A stretch of 64,000 nucleotides of DNA from Flavobacterium sp. LC2016-01 (GCF_009711135.1 NZ_WMIC01000001.1:496001-560000); one strand, 5' to 3'. Positions 16,663 to 25,742 are shown, counted from the first letter of the stretch. The notes: generated by a model not told the origin, from the sequence alone. Numbers and translations are program-made.

Positions 16663-17478
16663 TTATACCGCAACGTCGTATTCGCGAAGTGCATTATTTA
16701 ATGAAGTTTTTAAATCTGTAGATGGTTTACGAGTACCAATAATCAATGCACATGGAACTTGAAATTCTCCAGCAGCAAATTTCTTAGTGTAACTTCCTGG
16801 AATTACAACAGAACGTGCAGGAACAAAACCTTTCATTTCAACTGGTTCATCACCAGTAACATCAATAATTTTTGTTGAAGCAGTTAAGCATACGTTAGCA
16901 CCAAGAACAGCTTCTTTACCAACATGAACACCTTCTACAACAATACAACGAGAACCAATAAAAGCACCGTCTTCAATAATTACCGGGGCAGCTTGCAATG
17001 GCTCTAAAACACCGCCAATTCCAACACCACCACTCAAGTGAACGTTTTTACCAATTTGAGCACAGCTACCAACAGTTGCCCAAGTGTCAACCATAGTTCC
17101 TTCGTCAACATAAGCACCAATATTTACATAACTAGGCATTAAGATAACACCGCTAGAAATATAAGCTCCGTAACGTGCAACAGCGTTTGGTACTACACGA
17201 ATTCCTTTTTCAGCATAATTTCTTTTAAGGAGCATTTTATCGTGATATTCAAAAATACCAGATTCCCATGTTTCCATTTTTTGAATTGGGAAATACATTA
17301 CAACAGCTTTCTTTACCCATTCGTTTACTTGCCATCCTTCTGCAACCGGTTCAGCAACACGCAATTTTCCTGCATCTACTAGCTCGATAACTTCTCTGAT
17401 CGCATCAGTTGTTGCAGTTTCTTGTAATAAAGCTCTGTTTTCCCAAGCTTGTTCAATTATAGTCTGTAAAGAATTCAT
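16663..17478 (-). CDS. dapD: 2,3,4,5-tetrahydropyridine-2,6-dicarboxylate N-succinyltransferase
   Basis: Fourth-stage enzyme of the succinylase branch of lysine and meso-diaminopimelate synthesis, so needed for peptidoglycan. 271 residues, the normal family length. The N-terminal helical region (AWENRALLQ) is followed by a left-handed beta-helix with family signatures YGAYISSGVILMPSYVNIGA, GTMVDTWATVGSCAQIG and GGVGIGGVLEPLQ. Soluble trimeric cytosolic enzyme. Monocistronic: it has its own promoter motif upstream and a terminator downstream. Confidence 0.96.
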   Translation of the reverse strand: MNSLQTIIEQAWENRALLQETATTDAIREVIELVDAGKLRVAEPVAEGWQVNEWVKKAVVMYFPIQKMETWESGIFEYHDKMLLKRNYAEKGIRVVPNAVARYGAYISSGVILMPSYVNIGAYVDEGTMVDTWATVGSCAQIGKNVHLSGGVGIGGVLEPLQAAPVIIEDGAFIGSRCIVVEGVHVGKEAVLGANVCLTASTKIIDVTGDEPVEMKGFVPARSVVIPGSYTKKFAAGEFQVPCALIIGTRKPSTDLKTSLNNALREYDVAV

Positions 17479-17494
17479 AAGTTTTAATTTTTGG

Positions 17495-17502
17495 CAAAGA
17501 TA
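17495..17502 (-). promoter_or_regulatory. -7 promoter element of dapD
   Basis: The minus strand reads TATCTTTG, an exact TAnnTTTG 16 bases before the ATG. Confidence 0.45.
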
Positions 17503-17764
17503 GCGTATTTGTGGAAAAGCGGAAAAGCAAAACCTTTTTGAAAATGTTATATATGTAACATTTTGTTTTTAATTTGATAAATTAAAGAATTTTAGTTTTG
17601 ATTTTAATTACATTAAAAGCCTCTAAAAGTTTTTTTTATATCAAAATATGACAAAAATCAGATTTTAGCTTTTTTCTTGGGACTACTTTCGCAGCGTTAA
17701 TTCTGAAAAAGAGTAAATAGAACTAATAAAATACCTTTCCAAAACAAATTATAAGCACAGTATT

Positions 17765-18397
17765 ATGAATCAAGAAAATCAGCTCCAGAATAAAGTTACG
17801 GTAATTGACAAAGAAGTTACTTGGGATAAAACGCAAGTTATTATGAGTAAAACAAATGCCTTTGGTATTATAGAATATGCCAATGAAGTGTTTGTAGATG
17901 TTTCGGGTTATGAAGATTATGAATTGATGGGACAACCGCATAATATTATTAGGCATCCAGATATGCCCAAGGTCATTTTTAAAGTGCTTTGGGAAAATCT
18001 GAAACAAGGGAAAAATTTTCATGCAATCGTGAAAAATTTAGCAAAATCGGGCAGATACTATTGGGTTATTACCGATTTTGAAATAGCAAAAGATGAAAAT
18101 GGAGTGATTGTAAATTATTTTGGAAGAAGACAATCTGTTCCGCATGAAGTGGTTTCTCTTCATATTGAACCTTTATACAAAAAGCTTTTACAGATTGAAG
18201 TAGCAAGCGGTGTAGAATTTAGTGAAAAGTATTTAATTGGTTTTTTGGAAGAGAAAAAGAGATCGTATGTTGAATATATTAAGGAGTTAATTCTGGAACA
18301 TGAAAAATCTCAATCTAAGTTTTTGCAGTACGAACAACAGACTGAAGACGAAGAAGAGGAGGAGAGAGGTTTTTTTAGAAGACTATTTAATAGGTAA
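17765..18397 (+). CDS. Aer-like PAS domain protein
   Basis: 210 residues with one PAS domain (about 25-125): SKTNAFGIIEYANEVFVDVSGY, then DYELMGQPHNIIRHPDMP and the strand YYWVITDFEIAKDENG. The HNIIRHPDMP block is the FAD-binding signature of the aerotaxis receptor Aer. But there is no transmembrane, HAMP or chemoreceptor domain; the rest is a charged helical tail ending in EDEEEEERGFF. It is therefore probably a soluble redox or oxygen sensor without an obvious output module. No partner gene is adjacent. Confidence 0.82.
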   Translation: MNQENQLQNKVTVIDKEVTWDKTQVIMSKTNAFGIIEYANEVFVDVSGYEDYELMGQPHNIIRHPDMPKVIFKVLWENLKQGKNFHAIVKNLAKSGRYYWVITDFEIAKDENGVIVNYFGRRQSVPHEVVSLHIEPLYKKLLQIEVASGVEFSEKYLIGFLEEKKRSYVEYIKELILEHEKSQSKFLQYEQQTEDEEEEERGFFRRLFNR

Positions 18398-18431
18398 ATT
18401 GAATTTTTTAGGGTTTTAAATATTTTGGGTG

Positions 18432-18466
18432 AATCCGCTTTTAAATTTTTTTAAAGCGGATTTTTT
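18432..18466 (+). terminator. Terminator after the PAS protein
   Basis: AATCCGCTTTTAAA pairs with TTTAAAGCGGATT, followed by a T run. Confidence 0.78.
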
Positions 18467-18515
18467 ATTTGGTTTTTAGAGTATTGGATTGTTGAAATCA
18501 AAAAGTTAAAATAGT

Positions 18516-18523
18516 TATCTTTG
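18516..18523 (+). promoter_or_regulatory. -7 promoter element of ruvX
   Basis: TATCTTTG, an exact TAnnTTTG 14 bases before the ATG; a TTG 21 bases upstream may be the -33. Confidence 0.45.
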
Positions 18524-18537
18524 ATAAAAATTTTAAA

Positions 18538-18954
18538 ATGCCAAGAATACTTTCCATAGACTACGGACAAAAACGCACAGGAATTGCGGTTACTGACGAA
18601 ATGCAAATAATTGCATCGGGCTTAACGACAATCCCAACCAATACCGTAATTGATTTTTTAAAAGATTATTTTGCCAAAGAAAAAGTCGAAGCGGTTTTAA
18701 TTGGCGAGCCGAAACAAATGAACGGACTTCCTTCAGAAAGTGCTTCTATAATAAAAGGCTTTGTAACTCATTTTTCAAATATTTTTCCAGACATGAAAGT
18801 GGTTCGTGTTGACGAGCGTTTTACCTCAAAAATGGCTTTTCAAACCATGATCGACAGCGGACTGAGCAAAAAACAACGTCAAAACAAAGGTTTGATCGAT
18901 GAAATTTCTGCAACGATTATGCTTCAAGACTATCTTTCTTCTAACCGTTTTTAA
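18538..18954 (+). CDS. ruvX: Holliday junction resolvase-like RuvX/YqgF
   Basis: 138-residue RNase H-fold nuclease, the normal length. ILSIDYGQKRTGIAVTD carries the first catalytic Asp (D8); VLIGEPKQMNG is the second motif and VVRVDERFTS the third acidic site. In E. coli this protein processes 16S rRNA 5' ends and was first annotated as a junction resolvase; which applies here is not decided by sequence. Own promoter; followed by mqo in the same direction, which also has its own promoter. Confidence 0.93.
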   Translation: MPRILSIDYGQKRTGIAVTDEMQIIASGLTTIPTNTVIDFLKDYFAKEKVEAVLIGEPKQMNGLPSESASIIKGFVTHFSNIFPDMKVVRVDERFTSKMAFQTMIDSGLSKKQRQNKGLIDEISATIMLQDYLSSNRF

Positions 18955-19049
18955 GTTTCGGGCTTAAAAATTTCACTTTATTTAGAAAAAAATATGATTT
19001 CCTAACTTTTATCATGCAGATTTTAGTTTTTTTTTGCGATTGAAAAAAG

Positions 19050-19057
19050 TACCTTTG
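19050..19057 (+). promoter_or_regulatory. -7 promoter element of mqo
   Basis: TACCTTTG, an exact TAnnTTTG 22 bases before the ATG. Confidence 0.45.
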
Positions 19058-19079
19058 CATTTTAAAAACAAATACTGTT

Positions 19080-20573
19080 ATGCCTGACAATACAATACGT
19101 TCTAATAGTGAAGTAGTACTTATTGGAGCTGGAATTATGAGTGCAACTCTTGGATTAATTTTAAAAGAGCTGCAGCCGGATATTAAAATTGAAATTTATG
19201 AAAGACTGGATGTTGCCGCAGCAGAAAGTTCAGATGCATGGAATAATGCAGGAACAGGGCACTCCGCTTTTTGTGAATTAAACTATACACCAGAAAAGGC
19301 TGATGGGAGTATTGATCCAAAAAAGGCAATCAGCATAGCAGAATCTTTTGAAATTTCACGCCAGTTTTGGTCTTACTTAGTTAAAGAAAAGAAAGTGCCA
19401 TCTCCAGAAAATTTTATAAAAAGTGTTCCTCATATGAGTTTTGTGTGGGGTGATAAAAACGTAGAATATCTTAAAAAGAGATTTGCAGCTTTGCAAAGCA
19501 ACCCAATTTTCGCTGAAATGGAATTCAGTACTGATTTTAATCAACTGAAAGAATGGATGCCATTAGTAATGGAAGGCAGAGAAAATAACGAAGCATTAGC
19601 GGCAACGCATATGGAAATTGGTACCGATGTTAATTTTGGTGCTTTGACCAGAAGCATGTTTAGTTACCTTGAGAAACTTGATGGTGTTAGTTTATTTTTT
19701 AATCATGAGGTTAAGAAACTAAAACAGCGTGAGGATAAATCTTGGAGAATTAAAATCACTGATCTTTCAACTGGACAAAAAAGAAAAGCATATACAAGCT
19801 TTGTATTTATTGGCGCTGGAGGAGGTTCATTGCCTTTATTAGAAAAAGCAAATGTTCCTGAAGGAAATGGTTACGGCGGATTTCCGGTAAGCGGTCAATG
19901 GTTAAAATGTACAAATCCAGAAGTTATTGCAAAACATCAGGCAAAAGTTTACGGTAAAGCAAGTGTTGGAGCACCTCCAATGTCTGTACCTCATATTGAT
20001 ACTCGTGTAATTGATGGCGAAAAAGCATTGCTTTTTGGACCATTTGCAGGTTTCTCAACTCGTTTCTTGAAAAATGGTTCTTATTTAGATTTGCCGTTAT
20101 CTATAAAGTCGAATAATTTAATTCCGATGTTAGCTGCCGGATATCACAATATTCCGCTTACAAAATATTTAATCGAGCAAGTGCGTCAGTCTCCAAAAGA
20201 CCGAATGAAAGCACTTCGTGAGTATTTGCCTTCTGCACGTTCAAAAGACTGGAAACTTGAAAAAGCTGGACAACGTGTTCAGGTGATCAAAAAAGATGAA
20301 AAAGAAGGTGGTGTTTTAGAATTTGGTACTGAAGTAATCAATACGCATGACGGAACTCTTGCGGTTCTTTTGGGGGCATCTCCAGGAGCATCAACGGCTG
20401 TAGCGATTATGATTGATCTTGTAAGCAGATGTTTTACAAATCAAATCAAAACACCAGAGTGGGAAGCAAAATTAAAAGAAATGATTCCTTCTTACGGTCA
20501 GACATTAAATGACAAGCCTGAACTTTTAGCTAAACTTAGAAAAGAGACTTCTGAAGCTTTGAAATTAAACTAA
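19080..20573 (+). CDS. mqo: Malate:quinone oxidoreductase
   Basis: FAD enzyme that oxidises malate to oxaloacetate and passes electrons to quinone at the inner membrane, a TCA-cycle step bypassing NAD. 497 residues, normal length. N-terminal dinucleotide-binding VVLIGAGIMSATLG, then AWNNAGTGHSAFCELNYT (family signature), VFIGAGGGSLPLLEKA, GFPVSGQW and the C-terminal LLGASPGASTAVAIM. No export signal; peripheral membrane protein. It shares a bidirectional terminator with the FUSC-type gene. Confidence 0.95.
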   Translation: MPDNTIRSNSEVVLIGAGIMSATLGLILKELQPDIKIEIYERLDVAAAESSDAWNNAGTGHSAFCELNYTPEKADGSIDPKKAISIAESFEISRQFWSYLVKEKKVPSPENFIKSVPHMSFVWGDKNVEYLKKRFAALQSNPIFAEMEFSTDFNQLKEWMPLVMEGRENNEALAATHMEIGTDVNFGALTRSMFSYLEKLDGVSLFFNHEVKKLKQREDKSWRIKITDLSTGQKRKAYTSFVFIGAGGGSLPLLEKANVPEGNGYGGFPVSGQWLKCTNPEVIAKHQAKVYGKASVGAPPMSVPHIDTRVIDGEKALLFGPFAGFSTRFLKNGSYLDLPLSIKSNNLIPMLAAGYHNIPLTKYLIEQVRQSPKDRMKALREYLPSARSKDWKLEKAGQRVQVIKKDEKEGGVLEFGTEVINTHDGTLAVLLGASPGASTAVAIMIDLVSRCFTNQIKTPEWEAKLKEMIPSYGQTLNDKPELLAKLRKETSEALKLN

Positions 20574-20593
20574 AATTCAAGTTTTTATATAAA

Positions 20594-20637
20594 AAAAGCA
20601 GTAAATCCAGATTGATTAATCTGGATTTGCTGCTTTT
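20594..20637. terminator. Bidirectional terminator overlapping a coding 3' end
   Basis: GCAGTAAATCCAGATT pairs with AATCTGGATTTGCTGC across the loop GATT. The right arm lies inside the last codons of the FUSC-type gene, whose stop codon is in the loop. It serves both convergent genes. Confidence 0.82.
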
Positions 20638-22838
20638 AATTCTTTTGTAATTTTTAAAATCTTTTCGGCAAGGTTGCTCATCCAGATTAATTGTTCAATA
20701 ACCAATTGAGCTTCCTGCATTTTGGCTTGACGGGTTTCTTTGTCAAGTTCGTCATCTTCGGCCAGACGCGTAAAGTTTTTACGTTTTAGTTCTTCAAACT
20801 GCAGTGTTACATCTTCTTTATCAAAAAAAGTATCATTAATAATCGTTTCATTTTTTAAAATAGAAATGGAATGATCCAAATTGGATAAAATCGTTTTGAT
20901 TATATAATTAAATGAATCTGATGCCGATGTTGTTTGATGTGACTGAATATAGGTTGATAGTGAAGCCAAAGCCGATAAAATGGAATGATTCAGTACTACT
21001 AATTTATTTACCAGCGGCAATGTTTTCTGTTTTGATTTTGGTTCCTGCATCATACGCTGAAATGAGGTCATCAAATTGCCAATTTCGACAAAAGCATTTT
21101 TTCTGGCTAGGCGGTATGAAGTAGGAATTTCTCCTTTTTTATTATAAAAATCGGCAATTTCTTTCAGATAATTTCGGTTTGCCCGAATTGAATTTTCAAT
21201 ATGAATAGGTGTATTAATAAACTCCCAGGCCGGCCACAAAAACTGATTGGCTAAAAAGGCTAAAATAGCTCCTGCAAGCGAATCTAAAATTCTGAACTGA
21301 ATTACTTCGACAACATTTGGCGTTAAAATTCCGTAAATGAAAACGACATACATCGTTACGAAAGTTGCGCTTATTTTGTAATTGATCTGAGTGAAAGAAA
21401 TTCCAAGAAGCATACAAACAATTGAGAATATACTCAGTGCGATATGATTTTGAACAACCGATACGATTCCAAAAGCAAATAATCCTCCTAAAATGGTTCC
21501 GAAAATTCTATTATAAGAGCGTTCTTTTGTCAATCCGTAACCCGGACGCATAATAACGACAATGGTCAATAAGATCCAATAAACATTTTGAAATGGAAGG
21601 ATTTTTCCAATCAAAAAGCCAATTAAAATTGTAATGGTCAATCTTAAAGAATGTCTGAAAATGGAAGAAGAAAAACTCAGATTTTCAGTCAAAGTCCGTA
21701 ATGGATAATATTGTGGTGTCAGGAATTTTTCAAGTTCCTTATCCTTATCTTTTAGCTTGTAAGACTGCATTGCAAGTGAGAAAGCACGCTGAATGATTTT
21801 GATTTTTCCAACTTGGTTTCTCGCATATTTCAGCATATTCGTCAGCATTAAAACGCCTTCTGAAGCTTCTTCCTTGCCCAAACTTTTTTCATAGTCAAAA
21901 ATGGCAAATTCAAGAGCATCCAATTCGTTTTTTAAATCATTTTTATCGACGTAAACGGCAATATGATGTACATTTTTAGAAAGCTTTTTTAAGGTCGAAG
22001 CCAGTTTATAAGCAACATTTTGATACGTTCGAAGCACTTCGGGATGTTTAGCAAATTTTTCATGAAGTTTGCTGTGATCAAATGAAGTGTATAAGGCAAG
22101 TTCTTGGATTTCAACCAAAGTGATAAAGACCAATAACATCTTTCGGTTTTGAGCCGTTGCAGCAGATGTATTCTGATTGCCAATAAGCATTTTTCTTAGA
22201 TCTTCATGAATCAAATTCAATTCGACCTGAACAGCTAACTGTTTTTCTGTAATAGCATCTCTATTTGCTTCGGGACTCCATAAATCACCTCTTAGTTTCA
22301 GGTATTTAGCGGTAAGTTTTATTCCTTCTGCAATTTCAAGTTCCACATATTTATAAGGCTGTATAAAGTGAAAAACAAGCGATACAATGAGATATAAAAT
22401 TCCTCCAATAAAAATAAATCCAGCATATTCAAACGCTTCCCAGCCTTCGTGTAAATGTCCGAATGATAATGAAATCGAAAGTAAAGCAGAAAAAGAAACT
22501 AATGTAGCACGCTGTCCGTAAACAGAAATCATGGAACATAAAAACAATAAAAATCCTAAGAAAGGATAAAACAAAAACGGATATGGATACGTAAAGTTTA
22601 CTAGCAAATTAACTCCCGAAACAATAAAAGAAGCCACAATTAGTCCTTTTATCTTGTGACTCAACGAACTCGGAATATCACTGGGATAGGTATAAAAAGC
22701 GCCAAGTGCAATGGTAAATCCAATCTCAAAATGTCCTAAGAAGTTTAAAATCAAGACAGGAACTACAGAAGCAATGGTTACTTTTGAGGCATTTAAAAAA
22801 GAAGTACTGTTCGTGAATTTCGAGATGCGATCAAACAT
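20616..22838 (-). CDS. FUSC-family inner membrane protein (YccS/YhfK-like)
   Basis: 740-residue membrane protein with two copies of a transmembrane block. An N-terminal set of about six helices (20-160) is followed by a cytosolic region of about 230 residues, a second helix block (about 395-535) carrying the FUSC signature RPGYGLTKERSYNRIFGTILGG, and a helical C-terminal cytosolic domain. This is the layout of YccS and the aromatic-acid exporter AaeB/fusaric-acid resistance family. The substrate is unknown; there is no membrane-fusion partner gene nearby, unlike aaeAB, which argues for the YccS type. Confidence 0.85.
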   Translation of the reverse strand: MFDRISKFTNSTSFLNASKVTIASVVPVLILNFLGHFEIGFTIALGAFYTYPSDIPSSLSHKIKGLIVASFIVSGVNLLVNFTYPYPFLFYPFLGFLLFLCSMISVYGQRATLVSFSALLSISLSFGHLHEGWEAFEYAGFIFIGGILYLIVSLVFHFIQPYKYVELEIAEGIKLTAKYLKLRGDLWSPEANRDAITEKQLAVQVELNLIHEDLRKMLIGNQNTSAATAQNRKMLLVFITLVEIQELALYTSFDHSKLHEKFAKHPEVLRTYQNVAYKLASTLKKLSKNVHHIAVYVDKNDLKNELDALEFAIFDYEKSLGKEEASEGVLMLTNMLKYARNQVGKIKIIQRAFSLAMQSYKLKDKDKELEKFLTPQYYPLRTLTENLSFSSSIFRHSLRLTITILIGFLIGKILPFQNVYWILLTIVVIMRPGYGLTKERSYNRIFGTILGGLFAFGIVSVVQNHIALSIFSIVCMLLGISFTQINYKISATFVTMYVVFIYGILTPNVVEVIQFRILDSLAGAILAFLANQFLWPAWEFINTPIHIENSIRANRNYLKEIADFYNKKGEIPTSYRLARKNAFVEIGNLMTSFQRMMQEPKSKQKTLPLVNKLVVLNHSILSALASLSTYIQSHQTTSASDSFNYIIKTILSNLDHSISILKNETIINDTFFDKEDVTLQFEELKRKNFTRLAEDDELDKETRQAKMQEAQLVIEQLIWMSNLAEKILKITKELKAANPD

Positions 22839-22855
22839 ATATTGAGGTTTACTAA

Positions 22856-22863
22856 CAAAGGTA
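22856..22863 (-). promoter_or_regulatory. -7 promoter element of the FUSC-type gene
   Basis: The minus strand reads TACCTTTG, an exact TAnnTTTG 17 bases before the ATG. Confidence 0.42.
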
Positions 22864-23040
22864 AGAATTGTACGAATTAATTTGGCATAATTATGGATGA
22901 GATTTTAACATACGGGCAAAAAATAAGATATAATATATGGTTAAGAATTATTAATAGAGTATTTTTTACTATTTTTGCCAGCTGAATTATGGGAAACTAA
23001 AATTCAGTTTTACAGTAGATAATGCAATAAATTAATACAA

Positions 23041-23631
23041 ATGATTTTACCAATTGTAGGATATGGGGATCCTGTTTTAAGAAAAGTAGGTGTGGCAATT
23101 ACGCCAGAATATCCAAACCTAAAAGAAACAATAGCAAACATGTATGAAACCATGTATAATGCTTACGGTGTTGGGCTTGCTGCTCCTCAGGTAGGTATGG
23201 CAATTCGTTTGTTTGTTATTGATACAACTCCTTTTAGTGAAGATGATGATTTGGGATCTGATGAGGCTAAAGAATTAAAAGGATTCAAAAAAACTTTTAT
23301 CAATGCTAAAATCGTTAAGGAAGAAGGAGAAGAGTGGAGCTTTAACGAAGGCTGTTTAAGTATTCCTGATGTTCGCGAAGATGTTTACAGAAAACCAACC
23401 GTAACAATTGAATATTGCGAAGAGGATTTTGTAATGAAAACAGAAGTTTTTGACGGATTAATTGCAAGAGTTATTCAGCATGAGTACGATCACATCGAAG
23501 GAGTTTTGTTTACAGATAAAATATCTTCATTGAAAAAACGTTTGATTCAAAAGAAATTAAAAAATATTACAGAAGGCAAGACTTTTCAAGAATACAGAAT
23601 GAAATTTGCTGCTGCTAAAAAAGGAAGATAA
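23041..23631 (+). CDS. def: Peptide deformylase
   Basis: Metalloenzyme that removes the formyl group from nascent N-terminal Met. 196 residues. The three class motifs are intact: GVGLAAPQVG (Q50), EGCLSIP (metal ligand C105) and QHEYDHIEG (ligands H147 and H151, catalytic E148). An acidic insertion after strand 4 (FSEDDDLGSDEAKELKG) is typical of Bacteroidota copies. No fmt gene is adjacent. Likely the first gene of def-DUF5606-mazG reading the same way, though a terminator-like hairpin precedes mazG. Confidence 0.96.
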   Translation: MILPIVGYGDPVLRKVGVAITPEYPNLKETIANMYETMYNAYGVGLAAPQVGMAIRLFVIDTTPFSEDDDLGSDEAKELKGFKKTFINAKIVKEEGEEWSFNEGCLSIPDVREDVYRKPTVTIEYCEEDFVMKTEVFDGLIARVIQHEYDHIEGVLFTDKISSLKKRLIQKKLKNITEGKTFQEYRMKFAAAKKGR

Positions 23632-23691
23632 TTGTTCTTGACAAGAGCAAAAAAAATACAATAAAATTCTTAATACTAATATTAATACAAC

Positions 23692-24174
23692 ATGAATTTA
23701 GACAAAATTTTAGCCATTTCAGGGAAACCAGGTTTATATGTACTAAAAGTGCAAACTCGTACAGGTTTTGTGGCGGAATCATTAACAGACGGAAAAAAAA
23801 TCACAGTAAACTTAAAAAGTAATGTAAGTTTATTGTCAGAAATTTCAATTTATACATACGAAGGCGAAAAACCATTAACTGAAGTAATGCAAAAAATTGC
23901 AGCTAAAGAAAATAAAGGTCAAGCTATTTCACATAAAGAAGATAATGCTAAGTTAAGTGCTTATTTTAAAGAAATTTTGCCAGAATATGATGAAGAAAGA
24001 GTTTATCCATCTGATATTAAAAAAGTATTAAATTGGTACAACACACTTCAAGCAAAAGGTTTAGTTACTGATTTAGCTCCTGCTCCAGCAGAAACAGCTG
24101 AAGAGGCTCCTGCAGTTGAAGAAAAAGCTAAAAAAGCACCAGCTAAAAAAGCAAAAGCAAAAAAAGAAGAATAG
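23692..24174 (+). CDS. DUF5606 domain protein
   Basis: 160 residues. The N-terminal half is the DUF5606 core (MNLDKILAISGKPGLYVLK, FVAESLTDGKKITV, LSEISIYTYEGEKPL), a small beta-barrel-like fold specific to Bacteroidota. A helical middle follows (YPSDIKKVLNWYNTLQAKG), then a low-complexity Ala/Pro/Glu/Lys tail from about 125, ending in KAPAKKAKAKKEE. The basic tail resembles nucleic-acid or ribosome-associated proteins, but no function is established. The position between def and mazG is conserved-looking but I cannot verify that. Confidence 0.8.
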   Translation: MNLDKILAISGKPGLYVLKVQTRTGFVAESLTDGKKITVNLKSNVSLLSEISIYTYEGEKPLTEVMQKIAAKENKGQAISHKEDNAKLSAYFKEILPEYDEERVYPSDIKKVLNWYNTLQAKGLVTDLAPAPAETAEEAPAVEEKAKKAPAKKAKAKKEE

Positions 24175-24197
24175 AAAATTCTTCTTTCAAATATATT

Positions 24198-24233
24198 AAT
24201 CCTGTTGAGATGTTTTCTTGACAGGATTTTTTA
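24198..24233 (+). terminator. Terminator after the DUF5606 gene
   Basis: AATCCTGT pairs with ACAGGATT across a 16-base loop, followed by TTTT. It may only partly stop transcription into mazG. Confidence 0.6.
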
Positions 24234-24272
24234 CTTTTACAGTATTCGGTTACTATTCAAAAAAAATTAAAA

Positions 24273-25043
24273 ATGAGCAAAGAACTTCAGCTTAAAGCTT
24301 TCGAAAGATTATTAATAATCATGGATGAACTTCGCGAGCAATGTCCGTGGGATAAAAAACAGACGCTTCAGACTTTGCGCCATTTGACAATCGAAGAAAC
24401 CTATGAACTTGGAGATGCAATTTTAGATAATGATTTAAACGAAGTTAAAAAGGAACTTGGTGATTTGCTGCTCCATATTGTTTTTTATGCCAAAATTGGC
24501 TCAGAAACCAATGATTTTGATATGGCTGATGTCTGCAATGAAATCTGTGATAAATTAATTCATCGTCATCCGCATATTTACAGCGATACTGTTGTAAAAG
24601 ATGAAGAAGAAGTAAAGCAGAACTGGGAAAAACTTAAACTCAAAGAAGGCAAGAAATCTGTTTTAGAAGGAGTGCCAAAAAGCCTTCCCGCTTTAGTAAA
24701 AGCAAGCCGAATTCAGGACAAAGTAAAAGGCGTTGGTTTTGACTGGGAAGAACCGCATCAGGTTTGGGATAAAGTTCAGGAAGAGTTAGAAGAACTTCAA
24801 GTGGAAGTTAAAACGGGTGATCAGGATAAAATTGAAGCCGAATTTGGCGATGTTTTATTCTCCATGATCAATTACGCCCGATTTTTAAATGTAAACCCAG
24901 AAGATGCATTAGAGCGCACGAATAAAAAATTCATTAAGCGTTTTCAATACTTAGAAAGCAAAGCTGGTGAATTAGGAAAACCTTTGTCAGAAATGACGCT
25001 GGCAGAAATGGATGTTTTTTGGAACGAAGCTAAAAAGCTCTAA
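24273..25043 (+). CDS. mazG: Nucleoside triphosphate pyrophosphohydrolase MazG
   Basis: Hydrolyses (d)NTPs to monophosphate and PPi, a house-cleaning function. 256 residues with two MazG domains in tandem. In the first, CPWDKKQTLQTLRHLTIEET with EETYEL and KKELGDLLLHIVFYA supplies the EExxE and ExxD metal ligands. In the second, ELEELQVEV and EAEFGDVLFSMINYAR supply the equivalent set. Stop-to-stop with the Crp/Fnr gene without a single intervening base, so no room exists for an intergenic terminator. Confidence 0.94.
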   Translation: MSKELQLKAFERLLIIMDELREQCPWDKKQTLQTLRHLTIEETYELGDAILDNDLNEVKKELGDLLLHIVFYAKIGSETNDFDMADVCNEICDKLIHRHPHIYSDTVVKDEEEVKQNWEKLKLKEGKKSVLEGVPKSLPALVKASRIQDKVKGVGFDWEEPHQVWDKVQEELEELQVEVKTGDQDKIEAEFGDVLFSMINYARFLNVNPEDALERTNKKFIKRFQYLESKAGELGKPLSEMTLAEMDVFWNEAKKL

Positions 25044-25724
25044 TTATTCCGCCATTTTTTTTAATGCTCGGACATCTTTCAGCATAATTTTTTTTCCAAC
25101 AAGTTCAATCAGTTCTAATTTATTAAAATCAGATAAAAGGCGAATACAGCTTTCAGTTGCGGTTCCAATTATTCCTGCAAGTTCTTCTCTTGTAAGCTGT
25201 ACTTTTAAAGTTTTGTCTGGATTTTCTCCAAATTCATCATGAAGCTGTAATAATGTTTCGGCTAAACGCTGTTTTACGGTTTTTTGAACTAATGCAATTT
25301 TATCGTTTTCTGATTCTTTAAGATCTTCACAAATGGACTGCATTAAATTAAGTGAGAATTGATTGTTGTTATTGAAAAAATGGATGATTTCAGATTTCGG
25401 AATAAAGCAAACTTCCATATCAGCGATTGCTTTTGCAGATAAATTTGCAGGTTCATTGCTGATCATAGAGCGCTGTCCTAATAATTCGCCAGATTTTACC
25501 AATTTTACAATTTGGTCCTTTCCATTAGCGCTTAATTTAGATAATTTTCCAACGCCATCTTTTATACAAAATACGCCATTCGTAACTTCTCCTTCTTCAA
25601 AAATAGCTTCTCCTTTTTTAATTGAATAACTAGTTTTACTATTTGCTAATTTTACAACTTCCTCTTTATTAAGGGCTTTTAAAGACGACAATTGGCGTAC
25701 AATACATTGATCACATTTATTCAT
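25044..25724 (-). CDS. Crp/Fnr-family transcriptional regulator (probable microaerobic regulator)
   Basis: 226 residues. The N-terminal cyclic-nucleotide-binding-like beta-barrel has IKKGEAIFEEGEVTNGVFCIKDG and GQRSMIS; a long dimerisation helix follows at about 110-145. The C-terminal winged helix has the recognition segment TATESCIRLLSDF: it aligns with FNR VETISR and CRP RETVGR, keeping the Glu and Arg that read the half-site. Only two N-terminal Cys (CDQC) plus scattered others are present, so a 4Fe-4S cluster like that of E. coli FNR is uncertain. Its location beside ccoI, the cbb3 operon and hemN, all with a shared palindrome, makes it the likely regulator of those genes (inference). 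Confidence 0.85.
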   Translation of the reverse strand: MNKCDQCIVRQLSSLKALNKEEVVKLANSKTSYSIKKGEAIFEEGEVTNGVFCIKDGVGKLSKLSANGKDQIVKLVKSGELLGQRSMISNEPANLSAKAIADMEVCFIPKSEIIHFFNNNNQFSLNLMQSICEDLKESENDKIALVQKTVKQRLAETLLQLHDEFGENPDKTLKVQLTREELAGIIGTATESCIRLLSDFNKLELIELVGKKIMLKDVRALKKMAE

Positions 25725-25742
25725 CGCAAAAATAATTTAGTG

